Part shown: piece after piece, positions 41,501 to 47,491 of the stretch
Layout of the letters: every line of letters begins with the position of its first letter
How positions within the stretch are numbered: the stretch's first letter is position 1
Virus record (IMG/VR): IMGVR_UViG_3300025102_000056
Location: 1 to 47,594 of that record
Reading direction: 5' to 3' (one strand)
Origin: a virus
Length of the DNA stretch: 47,594 nt
Notes under the pieces: model-generated
Database searches by the model: none
Told to the model about the DNA's origin: nothing
What the model saw: only the letters and a program-made list of their open reading frames with translations
Translations under genes and position numbers: made by a program

Positions 41501-41923
41501 AAATGTTCCGGGAATAAAGAAAGAAAGCAATGAACCAGCAGCTTGACCTGATTTACTTGATATACTTTCATTCATATCAAAAGTATCTTGTAAGCCTAAC
41601 GCTGCTTCATTAGACCAGTTTTGAGCAGCTTTACCAAAATCAGTAGAGCCTATATCATAGCCACCAACATATTCTCCTAATGCAGATATACCTCCGGGAA
41701 TTTGAGCTAGACTAGATAAAAATCCTCCAGCAGTAGACTTACCAAAAGTTAGTAATCCGCCTTCATCTTCTTCGGGCGCAGCGGGGACTTCTTGATTATA
41801 ATTTCCATCAGTAGAAATATAGTTTTGAATCTTATCAAATTCTTCTTGATTAGGTGTTTCACCTTCTATTTCAAAGTCATATAGCTTCCCAGATAAAGGA
41901 CTAATCGTAGAGTACATTCCCAT
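32528..41923 (-). CDS. Giant polyvalent virion protein with metallopeptidase and LPD38-like regions
   Basis: This 3131-residue protein fills 20% of the window. A hydrophobic Gly/Ala-rich stretch (about 125-175) could insert in membranes. A zinc peptidase motif HEIIH lies at 731-735, with a plausible third ligand in 'IQEEAVAEM' (about 795-800). Modules known from phage polyvalent proteins follow: 'RLDIPAYTTKGTWVPTIHN' to 'VGPLVLAKN' (to about 1120), 'DGFTVDPDTLEVPNKGFAVA' (to about 1300), 'GPKIGHGFYQNLRGNYDNL' and 'QALLWYAEKRFF' (1308-1863), and 'YGGYGYQHIFGERFNEDGI' (about 1930, possibly PBECR nuclease-like). The C-terminal 700 residues match the LPD38 pattern. (K/M)YS-x-I motifs precede each module. 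It is probably packaged in the virion and injected. Confidence 0.8.
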   Translation of the reverse strand: MGMYSTISPLSGKLYDFEIEGETPNQEEFDKIQNYISTDGNYNQEVPAAPEEDEGGLLTFGKSTAGGFLSSLAQIPGGISALGEYVGGYDIGSTDFGKAAQNWSNEAALGLQDTFDMNESISSKSGQAAGSLLSFFIPGTFVAKGASLLGAGARVAGASALGTMATQGAALQTSDQLNRMANFIENGGEIDEQTKRDAVGLSALLGTTEALPFAPMFRTLGTTMRILKKVPKADIDKALMTIGGKLKRSFGAGIAEGAQELGAGIVQDLIEQGLYNPDLEVGQSAYDDAVYGGGAGAALNLIVDSVRGRQLNKFYKKGMQLDEDLKNLNREATQRQKNYENYAESLKPTLLLEGPKKDIPETQEQRLLQGPSQKIEKSIAPRAIEDLRTRGEKSASATMAAARETTQPLNNISLQNLPKDEALRIAQRRQMRGADPSADVSIDELENTIGASAARRETAKQKPILTEQEKDIYYSPSGQENQMTDQEVDSKNKEASIIVEDLAVNGKLNKNTLRKALNDSFGGSIKITNTDVDTYLKLLEEDGVVLKDKKGRYVKADQRALDIKAKSEAIKQRGKEILNLQNKAMSEEEIDNLAIEYMALKNEADALESASEKAKTEKTEQVKSEDVIPDYTSKRTSDQASKSPYTDAYKLKLTSVLNNLKQQLNDMGLGDIRLEGESIISNQYGKEDASLEGYFGSTPEGKRIIGLAMDLYDPNLTEAQLTKKLSGVMNHEIIHALKNMGAFTDAEYDILVKAAIKRKYVGLEKGKFVKKEYSYMERASALYKDQGLTEEGIQEEAVAEMFRDYADGKLKVVAKPKSIFDKIIRFLKAIFTSNYDAGFTESNQIFANILSTKTEVEIKRKQSVPKSARSLTKYSTAGIAAGYIRPELGNTERIKQSFKDVTTRIDALTEASEKLYQGKINYAQYDKLVNDVKPIVPYETVPAPATINEMREALAGEKKKAIINKLQEIPEGTRIKLRLDIPAYTTKGTWVPTIHNMAGKAISHESTAIITNADFTMSEADQNKGLDIARRKPFGAEFRETGDITKAKRMTKSPYATISGDLVQTTPDNSFAEAQAAMNDPTFIQVGFDPERHSYFYDRTTTQPVVSAERVIQVGPLVLAKNPVFEGKEQFKYSKISNKPQSLENRLLGFIRDNPDGFTVDPDTLEVPNKGFAVAPVKEAEMVIRAENLTLDDVMQFAKNLKLMTEISGKKLYAGGWASDGIYYLDATMVIEDLNEALYVAEEGNQLAIFDLGEFNEIQTPEGVEGLKNAGTYSSEARAISGRDIRKLAEEFSKARDRGSAEQKIDKKYSSIARAKSTLDPNGRPLIDSTIVNEYDKKGNILPQPEYQTDPTKANIAVANKVLKLDALANHQIKRGGIVFDIHSKKAVEREEARENVAIMMAAEAEKALEQGDNAIGWYDKTLKAAKKAVSIIHPEILTDKDANLAFDFALSVTSNGMGVLFNFKHAEEQYAAWKASTNGRFPKKGWGKRSSAMKKAFLFYNAMKDNGVSTQEFIDFMDMETTPSQLKQNQFVKELKITISGGESANTPVTGAFVIGPKIGHGFYQNLRGNYDNLTMDIWFMRAINRLTGDVFKKPPTQKTLDRNLERVLLALDGRKQSAKQNEEPTDNELTELDRELIDRTQEALSMDITNANNALLFSEQFVKEYQSFRKEFESEGYQAGNMRFGTKLPDKSELQLATETHFNNTQTQEQEAPRGAADRAAMREIVNRARAILEADTGIKITNADFQALLWYAEKRFFEKQGVSKGTGDDNDYLDGAIYLLKLKGFENGEISDTLPEAERTRVYSRISAGRGDGQLREGDDSIIEREQKEEALPVDPDFDPYENLPAEEASRLEEASLDYKYSQIAGNPRALDDPNYPIRLPQRFLGRKTAGLGGYKYKPSYPYGNPNQYGYAKTMNGVNEIVVVPQGDHFPLENRKGKYGGYGYQHIFGERFNEDGIKLPTHAESILKYHTVIDGDPLNLLFDTMEEYRKYNRDISEGLYKDGSIRRPKDYGIRVFPDGGVGNNDIRIEWDNAPLALPVKMIPNANGRFPDGSSMSKDKYGKPWTRQNPRPQEIKPQERTLVLSLKFEPKGFKSVKKVSPKSFADNVAQAFAPREYEWRSLYQVRTFFTKPQNTAIKDKFKYSTISSNPAQTTSPNSEEFVQDMNQKAQNMTYDNLSKFIAKGLGVFYEEDVAKARAQRILTYFQDAMLPVGSMIDELRKNGFTITDAMDSYMQEANYSGIVGDKVTKVQEELFEPMINVMDTLNISEEKIQELRDIKGSAGSTGFYDSIEKDYVGKKLAMTDAVLYAFHARQRNAYIKQKTGGKTVTGSGMTGTEADQIIDWYNSLDKTEIAKFEEIREFARKINEDTIDRRIEAGLLPADARDPNRQPPIIIYTDGSYVPLQGDSDIEVESILDSQYGRKRVFTNFFGAKGREDKSARGRAGINDYAENIVASLMAQNNNSIDRGERNKVGQSFGRLVEGLEEQPDGSMAINDSLAKEMKEIAEEITNLNSQQRNQRGVKPENIFTYKENGVERDFLIKDPRIAKSMNGALTPQQNAAIFRYMGKFNRFLSAVNTTYNPSFVIPNFARDLETAGINAQEYDEKGFTKEVMKGTPSAVIGIGKLLFDKNAVNKWTDIYKEFVSAGGKNATNQMGDVKDQIDNIDNIIGDISDSGIKQKLGLNRNQFVGKNARSLLSMLDNANTAVENGVRVSLYKSLRDRGVSKSRAALAARNITVNFAKGGENKAVMNSMYLFYNASLQGSMALVNAATRSSKVRKMWAGLMVYGIMQDTINGLFSGDEDEDGISDYDEIPRHILEHNIIVPTLGLTGDKHITIPMAYGLNMAVNFGRSLSRMGRGEYTPGEAMRSIVGTTVESISPIGAYDNFLNFAAPTVFDPFISVGINEDYKGDPIYKESPTYASVAKANSSQYWSNTSSIAKTIASSVNSLTGGDDIKGGLIDMSPDIIEYWFGTFTGGAGRFAMRSLEAPVDIYDALQGDFEGSLINSIPLARKVITTPSPRADTGNYLDNRQDLFTLIAQLDMAKRSGDKEAVASIYENNKKQISIVGRMKAIDNARNRMQRQIKEIERNPQIPENTKRKIIRIRRDKINELQQMGLILMRSAGYKKAG
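39958..39980 (-). repeat. Intragenic copy of the dispersed palindrome
   Basis: CAGAAGTTAA-TT-TTAACTTATAG inside the giant gene, encoding K-L-K-L-T-S on the minus strand. The match to the intergenic copies is as good as between those copies. Confidence 0.6.
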
Positions 41924-43402
41924 TTAAGATGCCTTTTGTGTTGACGGTAACTTTCCTACATTAATTGAAGGCCTTGGTCTTATCTTAGCCTCTCCAAATA
42001 ATTGACTTTTTTGAAATTCTAAATCTTTTATAGATTCTCTTAACGCTGCTATTTCATTTTTCTGTTCTTCGCTTGGAGAGTTATACGAATCTTTCATAAT
42101 ATCTGAAATTAATTTTTCTTTAGATGATATAGAAGTGCTAAAGCTATTCAAAGCTTGTATAGCACCAGATCGAGTTAATTTTCCTTTAGCTCCAGCGGCT
42201 ATTCTAGCTTGTTGTATCTTGCTGCGCGCGTTAAGGATGTCGGTAATACCTTCTTCGTATCTTTTATTAGCTGCATTAAAAGCATCTAGACCCTGCATTC
42301 CACCTTCACCAATAGCACCAGCTAATGTTGGCTTCTCAGATGCAAGTATGCCTAAACCAGCTTGAGCAAGTGCCATGTATTTATCAAAGTTTCTGCTCTT
42401 ATCTAATCCAGCCTGTCTTTTAAGAAGCTCTTCTTCTATTGATAACGTTTTATTTTCATCGCCAGAAGTTAAATTTAACTTTGGCTGATTTTTATTTTCT
42501 GTTTGATTTATTATTGCATCATTTAAACCTTGATCAATACCTTCAGCGTCTATTGTTTCTTCTTTTTCTTTCTCATTATCTAAAGTTGCATCAGTTGCAG
42601 GACTAGATAATGCTCCTAACATCCCGAATGGATTTCTTTTTTCAATTCTTCCCATAACAGTTTCTAAATCTGGATTTAATGCCTCTGATATGTATGAGCC
42701 AAATTTAGATAAATAACTTTCTTCATCAGGCAATCCATCCTGCGCTCTTATAACCCCACCTTCTGCAAATCTTCTCGCCTCTGTCCCAAAAGGTTCATTT
42801 ATTCTTGCGCTTGTAAAATATTTATCTCTTCCATTCCTTAACACTGCTGGTTCTGGTCTAGCCATACCTTTACCACCAAAACCTATTTGTGTTGGAGGGC
42901 CTCTATATCCGGGTCTAGGAAACGCAGGCATAGGAATGGTAGGTCTAGGAACAATTCCGGTCTGTATATTCCCCATATTATTATTTAAATCAATATTAAA
43001 CTTTTGCTCTGCTTCTTGTTGCACACCATCTAGATAAGGATCTATCTCTTGACCCATACTGTTTCTTATCTCATTACCAAACTGCATTAATCCACCAGAA
43101 GCCATCTTCATAGGCGCACTTGTGCCTACACCTTCTGACACTGCACTCTGAGGAGCCATTGCTTCAGGCATACCCATCATGCCTTGTTGAGGCACACCTG
43201 CTGCAGCAACGGCTTCTTCTGCTACTGTAGGTTGGTTTTGTGCTTGTCTAGCTTCTAAGTCACCCTTAACTCTTTTTCTTCTGTTTAGTTCAGATAAAAC
43301 AAGAAACTGTGGTGTAGTTCCACTAGGTTGTTGCATTTCTTTTACAAGTTGATCTTGAGAGAAATTTTTTAAGTCATCTTGAACTTGTAATAGATTCATC
43401 AT
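41924..43402 (-). CDS. Internal virion or structural protein, Gly/Pro/Gln-rich
   Basis: This 492-residue protein begins MMNLLQVQDDLKNFSQDQLV, with a helical start, a long Gly/Pro/Met-rich region ('VPQQGMMGMPEAMAPQSAVS') and several 'FAEGGVIRAQDGLPDEESYL'-type motifs that recur in marine phage virion proteins, then a coiled-coil C-terminal part ('NEIAALRESIKDLEFQKSQL'). It is directly upstream of the giant gene (one codon apart), so the two probably share a role in the internal body or ejection apparatus. It contains an intragenic copy of the dispersed palindrome. The function is inferred. Confidence 0.6.
   Translation of the reverse strand: MMNLLQVQDDLKNFSQDQLVKEMQQPSGTTPQFLVLSELNRRKRVKGDLEARQAQNQPTVAEEAVAAAGVPQQGMMGMPEAMAPQSAVSEGVGTSAPMKMASGGLMQFGNEIRNSMGQEIDPYLDGVQQEAEQKFNIDLNNNMGNIQTGIVPRPTIPMPAFPRPGYRGPPTQIGFGGKGMARPEPAVLRNGRDKYFTSARINEPFGTEARRFAEGGVIRAQDGLPDEESYLSKFGSYISEALNPDLETVMGRIEKRNPFGMLGALSSPATDATLDNEKEKEETIDAEGIDQGLNDAIINQTENKNQPKLNLTSGDENKTLSIEEELLKRQAGLDKSRNFDKYMALAQAGLGILASEKPTLAGAIGEGGMQGLDAFNAANKRYEEGITDILNARSKIQQARIAAGAKGKLTRSGAIQALNSFSTSISSKEKLISDIMKDSYNSPSEEQKNEIAALRESIKDLEFQKSQLFGEAKIRPRPSINVGKLPSTQKAS
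42463..42484 (-). repeat. Intragenic copy of the dispersed palindrome
   Basis: The core AAGTTAAATTTAACTT is a perfect 16-bp palindrome inside the 492-residue protein gene, encoding K-L-N-L-T-S on the minus strand. Confidence 0.6.
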
Positions 43403-44337
43403 TATCCTGTTATCCCTTTATATAAACCAAGACCAGCTATACCTGTTCCTAACAAGTCTTGGAAAGGGTCTCTGTTTTGTAGCTTGGTTGTCTCTGTAGA
43501 CGGTTGAACTGGAACACCTCTTAATATTGAAGACAAGAATGTAAGGTCTTCTCTTGGCATATCTCTTTGCCTTACAAAATCTTCATATGATAAGTCTAAT
43601 CCTGCTTGCTCCCTAGCCATTCTATCTTTTGATATCTTTTCTAATAATTGAGCTGACTCTATATCACCTGCTCTAGCTTTTTCACCAAGAGCAGCAAGTT
43701 GAGCAGATTGCCCAGATAAGCTTTCTGCTGCAGATAAGCCCATCTTCTCTGCCTGCGCTCTTGCATCTCTGTCTGCGCCAAATTGTTGTTGTGCTTGCTC
43801 AAATGCTTTCTGTTGTCCTGTTGCCTGTATATCTGCAAGTTGTCTTTGTAGACCTTCACCTGCAAGTGCTTGTTGAACACCTTGTCTAGAGCCACCAAAT
43901 GCACCAGCTTGATTAGCTGCAAAGTTACGATCAGCTTGACCTCTGTTAAAATCTAATACAGCTTGATTTTTTTGTACATCTAATACGTTTTGTAAATATG
44001 GAGACATATATTTTTGAGCTTGTGCAGAATCAAAATCTTGAGACTGATATCCCATACCAGATAAAGCTCTATTCATACCTGCAGATGTACCTGCTTGTGC
44101 AGTGTCTAATCCAGCTATGCCACCTTCTGCAGCTGATCTTGCCATCTCTCTTGATCTTGCAGTATCTGTATTCTCATCAGCAAGTCTTTGTCCTTCATAT
44201 GGAGTATATTCACGCTTAGACTCAGCTTCAGCCCTTTTCATCATGTCAATGGCATATGGCTCAAAGTATTTAGGTAAATTACTTTGTACTATATTTTGCT
44301 CTGTTTGTTGTGGCGGTGCCTTAGAACCTTTACCCAT
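43402..44337 (-). CDS. Internal virion protein, Ala/Gln-rich helical
   Basis: This 311-residue protein is mostly helical with many Ala, Gln and Gly ('NQAVLDFNRGQADRNFAANQ', 'AGAFGGSRQGVQQALAGEGL', 'AQAEKMGLSAAESLSGQSAQ'). The A-G-A-F-G-G-S-R motif followed by Gln-rich helices is a familiar feature of proteins between lysis and internal-virion genes in marine podoviruses, where DNA ejection proteins are expected. The function is inferred. It overlaps the acetyltransferase-like gene by eight bases and the next gene by one. Confidence 0.6.
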   Translation of the reverse strand: MGKGSKAPPQQTEQNIVQSNLPKYFEPYAIDMMKRAEAESKREYTPYEGQRLADENTDTARSREMARSAAEGGIAGLDTAQAGTSAGMNRALSGMGYQSQDFDSAQAQKYMSPYLQNVLDVQKNQAVLDFNRGQADRNFAANQAGAFGGSRQGVQQALAGEGLQRQLADIQATGQQKAFEQAQQQFGADRDARAQAEKMGLSAAESLSGQSAQLAALGEKARAGDIESAQLLEKISKDRMAREQAGLDLSYEDFVRQRDMPREDLTFLSSILRGVPVQPSTETTKLQNRDPFQDLLGTGIAGLGLYKGITG

Positions 44338-44761
44338 TATCTATCTCCATTTTGTAAGCAATATAATCTGGCTCCCAGTTATATCTTTTTAATACTCTAC
44401 CCCATGCTTTTCTACCATAACCCTCTAAAGCACAACAGTCACAGTCTGTAGCAAATTTTGTTAATTTTTCCATAGCAAGTGGCATCCATTCAGCCATTCT
44501 ATTGCCACCTATCCAATCCATAGCTAAAGATTTCTTGTTAGGATATGCAATTACTCTTGTTGTTATACCAGCTACCACTTTGTTTCCTTCTAATTCTTTG
44601 TCTATAGCAAGCCATAAACTATAAGTGCCATTCTCTATATCACGGTAAATATCATCTATGTGAAACTTACCATTACTTGTAGCAACTGCCTTTGCAAGCA
44701 TCGAAGCTACATCCTGCCAAACAACGTCTAGAGCTTCTCTAGGTATTGCTGTAAAGATCAT
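44330..44761 (-). CDS. GNAT acetyltransferase-like protein
   Basis: This 143-residue protein has the length and strand-helix order of a GNAT fold: 'GKFHIDDIYRDIENGTYSLW', 'NKVVAGITTRVIAYPNKKSL', 'AMDWIGGNRMAEWMPLAMEK' and 'LEGYGRKAWGRVLKRYNWEP'. The classical acetyl-CoA loop (R/Q-x-x-G-x-G/A) is not clear, so it may be a virion or assembly protein with a GNAT-like fold rather than an enzyme. Similar proteins occur in the internal-protein region of T7-like and marine phages. It overlaps both neighbours by four to eight bases. Confidence 0.6.
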   Translation of the reverse strand: MIFTAIPREALDVVWQDVASMLAKAVATSNGKFHIDDIYRDIENGTYSLWLAIDKELEGNKVVAGITTRVIAYPNKKSLAMDWIGGNRMAEWMPLAMEKLTKFATDCDCCALEGYGRKAWGRVLKRYNWEPDYIAYKMEIDNG

Positions 44762-45804
44762 GCAGGTAACATCATCTCGTCAGGTATTGCAGGTGGCTGT
44801 GTAGTTCCACCAGTTCTTAATTCTCTAACTCTATCCATCATATCTTCTAACTTATTAGAGCCTGCATCAGACGAGCCGTTTCCTATACCACTAACAACAT
44901 CAGCAGGAACAACAAACTCCCCGTCACTAAGTAAAACATCTTGATCACCTTCCATAGTAGCTGGAACCATGTCTGCCATACCGTCACCAGCACCTTCTAT
45001 CTTACCATCTCCTTCTTGCGGACCAGCTGGAATGTCACCAGATTGAACTCTTGCTACAAGGTCTTGTAATGCCTCTTGACCAAACTGTGATACAAACTGT
45101 GCTAGTATTACTTTTTGTTGATCAGGATCGCTTATTTCGCCTTGTATAACGTCTATAGCACCACTTATTAGCTCTTTGTCATTCATGCCATCTTGAGTCA
45201 TACCACCAAGGCCCATGTCCATAGGAGCCATACCCTCATCTTCTAGTGGGCCACCTTCTGCAAAGTTCTTTGCAATTCTATAATCAAACTCACCTTTTTT
45301 GCCTCCATCATAACCCATCTCAGGAAAGACTGACGTATTCTTAATAGGCATACCTCTTGGCATTTCAGGATCGTCTTCTTCTGGTTTTTTATATTCTGGC
45401 ATTTGCATTGAGCTTGCAGCTAAACCACCAAGACCTGTTCCTATTGCCTCTGGCCTAGTTAAACCTTGCATAAATAAATCTCCAGACATTGTACCTGCTG
45501 TAGCTGGGCCACCACTTTGTGCAACTAAATCAGCATAATTCATACCACTTGGCAAACTAGAACCTATTCCTTCATTAATAACTGGAGCAGTTGGGTTACC
45601 GCCAAATGCACTTGAGCCGCCACCTATTTGACCGCCTAAATATCCACCAAGTCCACCAAGAGCTGCACTCTGTAATGCATCTTGTCCGCTACCACCTTGT
45701 AATAACGTTCCTATTCCTGTTCCTAAAGCAGATGCCATAAAGGCAGGCATAACAGTTGATGGTATTAATGAGGATGCTGCCATCCCTAAAATTGCTGGTA
45801 ACAT
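44758..45804 (-). CDS. Internal virion protein with Gly-rich N-terminus
   Basis: This 348-residue protein begins with a hydrophobic Gly/Ala region ('MLPAILGMAASSLIPSTVMP', to about residue 70) that could interact with membranes. A conserved acidic second half has 'GDGMADMVPATMEGDQDVLL', 'SDGEFVVPADVVSGIGNGSS' and 'DMMDRVRELRTG'. I recognise the 'LSDGEFV-x-P-A-D-V-V-S' stretch as common in marine phage virion proteins of unknown function. The location next to lysozyme and other internal proteins fits an ejection or internal-body protein. It starts one base before the end of the lysozyme gene region. Confidence 0.65.
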   Translation of the reverse strand: MLPAILGMAASSLIPSTVMPAFMASALGTGIGTLLQGGSGQDALQSAALGGLGGYLGGQIGGGSSAFGGNPTAPVINEGIGSSLPSGMNYADLVAQSGGPATAGTMSGDLFMQGLTRPEAIGTGLGGLAASSMQMPEYKKPEEDDPEMPRGMPIKNTSVFPEMGYDGGKKGEFDYRIAKNFAEGGPLEDEGMAPMDMGLGGMTQDGMNDKELISGAIDVIQGEISDPDQQKVILAQFVSQFGQEALQDLVARVQSGDIPAGPQEGDGKIEGAGDGMADMVPATMEGDQDVLLSDGEFVVPADVVSGIGNGSSDAGSNKLEDMMDRVRELRTGGTTQPPAIPDEMMLPA

Positions 45805-45805
45805 A

Positions 45806-46252
45806 TTAGGCTCCTACTGCTTTCATTCTGCTTATTAATCTTTCTGCTCTATTAGGCACTTGCACTCTCCATTTTGAGTCATGCATCTCTTTTGATGCAG
45901 ATTCCCAATCACCTTTATTTACAGCCAGTTTTAGTTTACTAAACTTTGAGAGTCTTGTGTACCCCAAATTATACATCATATTGCATAATATTAATTTTAC
46001 TTCTTCTGGTAGCTTATAAAAATCTTTATATAACTTTTCACAATCTTCTATAGTTCCAATTATATCATCATTAAAACAGCTGTTTATACGCTTCCTGCTT
46101 ACTGGTGTACCTACTGGCATACCATATTCTAGGTCTGTCTTTTTTACAAGGTGACCTATTCCAAAAGTTGGTAATTTTAAATGATCGAGATATATTTCAG
46201 GTACATTACCCTCGTCTGCTTCTATCTCTTCTCTTAATTGCTCTATATCCAC
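45806..46252 (-). CDS. T4-type lysozyme (GH24 endolysin)
   Basis: This 148-residue protein has the GH24 triad E14 ('EADEGNV'), D23 ('YLDHL') and T29 ('PTFGIGHL') with exactly the spacing of T4 lysozyme E11-D20-T26. The rest follows the family ('VKLILCNMMYNLGYTRLSKF', 'SKWRVQVPNRAERLISRMKA'). It cuts peptidoglycan glycan strands at the end of infection. There is no signal peptide, so it needs a holin, and the holin gene lies just upstream. AAGGGAGA is in place before the ATG. Confidence 0.92.
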   Translation of the reverse strand: MDIEQLREEIEADEGNVPEIYLDHLKLPTFGIGHLVKKTDLEYGMPVGTPVSRKRINSCFNDDIIGTIEDCEKLYKDFYKLPEEVKLILCNMMYNLGYTRLSKFSKLKLAVNKGDWESASKEMHDSKWRVQVPNRAERLISRMKAVGA

Positions 46253-46355
46253 GACTATCTCCCTTGTCTTTTTCTTAAACAGCTTACATGTTTGTAATAA
46301 AAATAATTACCTATTTTGTTAAAAAACTTTGATAACGTAAGCCAATGCCACAACA

Positions 46356-46751
46356 TCATTTAGTTAGCCCCTTATATTTCTCAAAACTACGAAGCCCTCC
46401 CAATCCGAGCATTCCCATCAAGACCGTCATAAGTGAACCCATGTCAAAAGTTGGAAGCTCTGGTATTTCTACTGCTAAATACGCACATACAAACATAGTA
46501 ACGGGCGCAAGCACGAAATGCCAACATAGAGCAATGCCACATGTCCAACCAATAAAGGGGCGCCATCCGGCAACAAAAATTGATTTATGTTTTGCTTCAG
46601 TTTGATTTATAGCTAACTGACCTTTAGCCAATTCTTGCGCATGATTCTCAGCCATCGTTGCCACCTGATGTGCCAACTTATTTTTCATATCTTTGTCTTC
46701 TATAAACTTACCAAGAAGATTAGATACAGGTCCTATTAACGCTGTGAGCAT
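46356..46751 (-). CDS. Holin, three-membrane-segment type
   Basis: This 131-residue protein has an amphipathic charged N-terminal half ('IEDKDMKNKLAHQVATMAEN') and hydrophobic segments at about 60-82, 84-96 and 105-122. The motif 'AGWRPFIGWTCGIALCWHFV' is the hallmark of the 3TM holin family (Holin_3TMs, shared with gene-transfer-agent holins). It would form the membrane pore that lets the lysozyme reach the wall. It precedes the lysozyme gene by 103 bases. It overlaps a 48-residue gene by 16 bases at its start. Confidence 0.85.
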   Translation of the reverse strand: MLTALIGPVSNLLGKFIEDKDMKNKLAHQVATMAENHAQELAKGQLAINQTEAKHKSIFVAGWRPFIGWTCGIALCWHFVLAPVTMFVCAYLAVEIPELPTFDMGSLMTVLMGMLGLGGLRSFEKYKGLTK

Positions 46752-46882
46752 TTACATTCCTTCCCTTTAAACTTGCTGTCTATCCATACTTTGCCATAAT
46801 AAAGCACAAATAACCAGACAGTAAATAAAACACCTTCAACATAACTTAGCTCATTCCAAGCATCTAATACCATGTTTTCCAT
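46736..46882 (-). CDS. Small membrane protein next to the holin
   Basis: The 48-residue product begins MENMVLDAWNELSYVEGVLF, has one hydrophobic segment (about 16-32) and ends in a basic Cys-containing tail ('FKGKECKCSQR'). The frame fits between two genes with overlaps of 19 and 16 bases, as in other compact lysis cassettes. It may be an antiholin or spanin-like piece; nothing more can be said from sequence. Confidence 0.55.
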   Translation of the reverse strand: MENMVLDAWNELSYVEGVLFTVWLFVLYYGKVWIDSKFKGKECKCSQR

Positions 46883-47082
46883 TTTAATCTCCCTGCTGGT
46901 AGTTTTTTACATTGATATCTAAATGGTTTCCACAAAGGATATGACCTATTAACTTGTCTGCTAATAGCCAAAGCTCTTTGTTTACAATCAAACTCTGTTT
47001 CATAAGGCCCATATTGATCCTCTAATGTTACGCAACTATTAGGCGCTCCAATTACGCACATAGTTACCAAAGCTTTAAACAT
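46864..47082 (-). CDS. Small Cys-containing exported protein candidate
   Basis: I start at ATG 47082, directly after the upstream stop, giving 72 residues (MFKALVTMCVIGAPNSCVTL...). The first 12 residues are hydrophobic after a single Lys, like a short signal segment, and Cys residues at about 9, 17, 33 and 60 suggest disulfides or a lipid attachment. The pattern 'C-V-x-L-E-D-x-x-G-P-Y-x-T-E-x-x-C' is familiar from small periplasmic-type proteins in phage lysis regions. Its position between a tail and holin gene supports an envelope role such as a spanin helper. Confidence 0.55.
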   Translation of the reverse strand: MFKALVTMCVIGAPNSCVTLEDQYGPYETEFDCKQRALAISRQVNRSYPLWKPFRYQCKKLPAGRLKWKTWY

Positions 47083-47083
47083 A

Positions 47084-47491
47084 TTATAAAGCGCTTTGTG
47101 GCGTTCTATGTAAAGCAAACTCTTGTATGCTTGCTATAACATGCAATCTACCGCCTGTAGCTGCCGTTGCTTTTAATATATCTCCACTTTGTAATACTAA
47201 ATCTCTTGTTAATAACTCTATTGATGTATTTGCTGCAACTGCTTTAACTTGAAACAAACTAAATGCTTGATTAGTAAGAGTCCCAGTTGAGCTTAATCCA
47301 TCTCCAGTAATCGTTAATGTTATTGTATCTGCACTACCAGAATCATTAGATATTATTATACTGCTTACAATAGAAGAGTTAAAATCTGCATTAGAAGGCG
47401 CTGTATATACAGTTGTTTCAGCAGTTGTTGTTAAGTCAACTTTAGCGTTTGTAAGACCTTGAACATACTGTGGTATACCTACAACTAACAT
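47084..47491 (-). CDS. Beta-rich virion protein, unknown role
   Basis: This 135-residue protein begins MLVVGIPQYVQGLTNAKVDL, with Thr/Ser/Ala-rich strands ('VYTAPSNADFNSSIVSSIII', 'DTITLTITGDGLSSTGTLTN'). This is the composition of small phage head or tail decoration proteins with an Ig- or jelly-roll-like fold. It starts in a TAATG overlap with the upstream tail gene, so both are made together. No motif gives a specific function. Confidence 0.55.
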   Translation of the reverse strand: MLVVGIPQYVQGLTNAKVDLTTTAETTVYTAPSNADFNSSIVSSIIISNDSGSADTITLTITGDGLSSTGTLTNQAFSLFQVKAVAANTSIELLTRDLVLQSGDILKATAATGGRLHVIASIQEFALHRTPQSAL

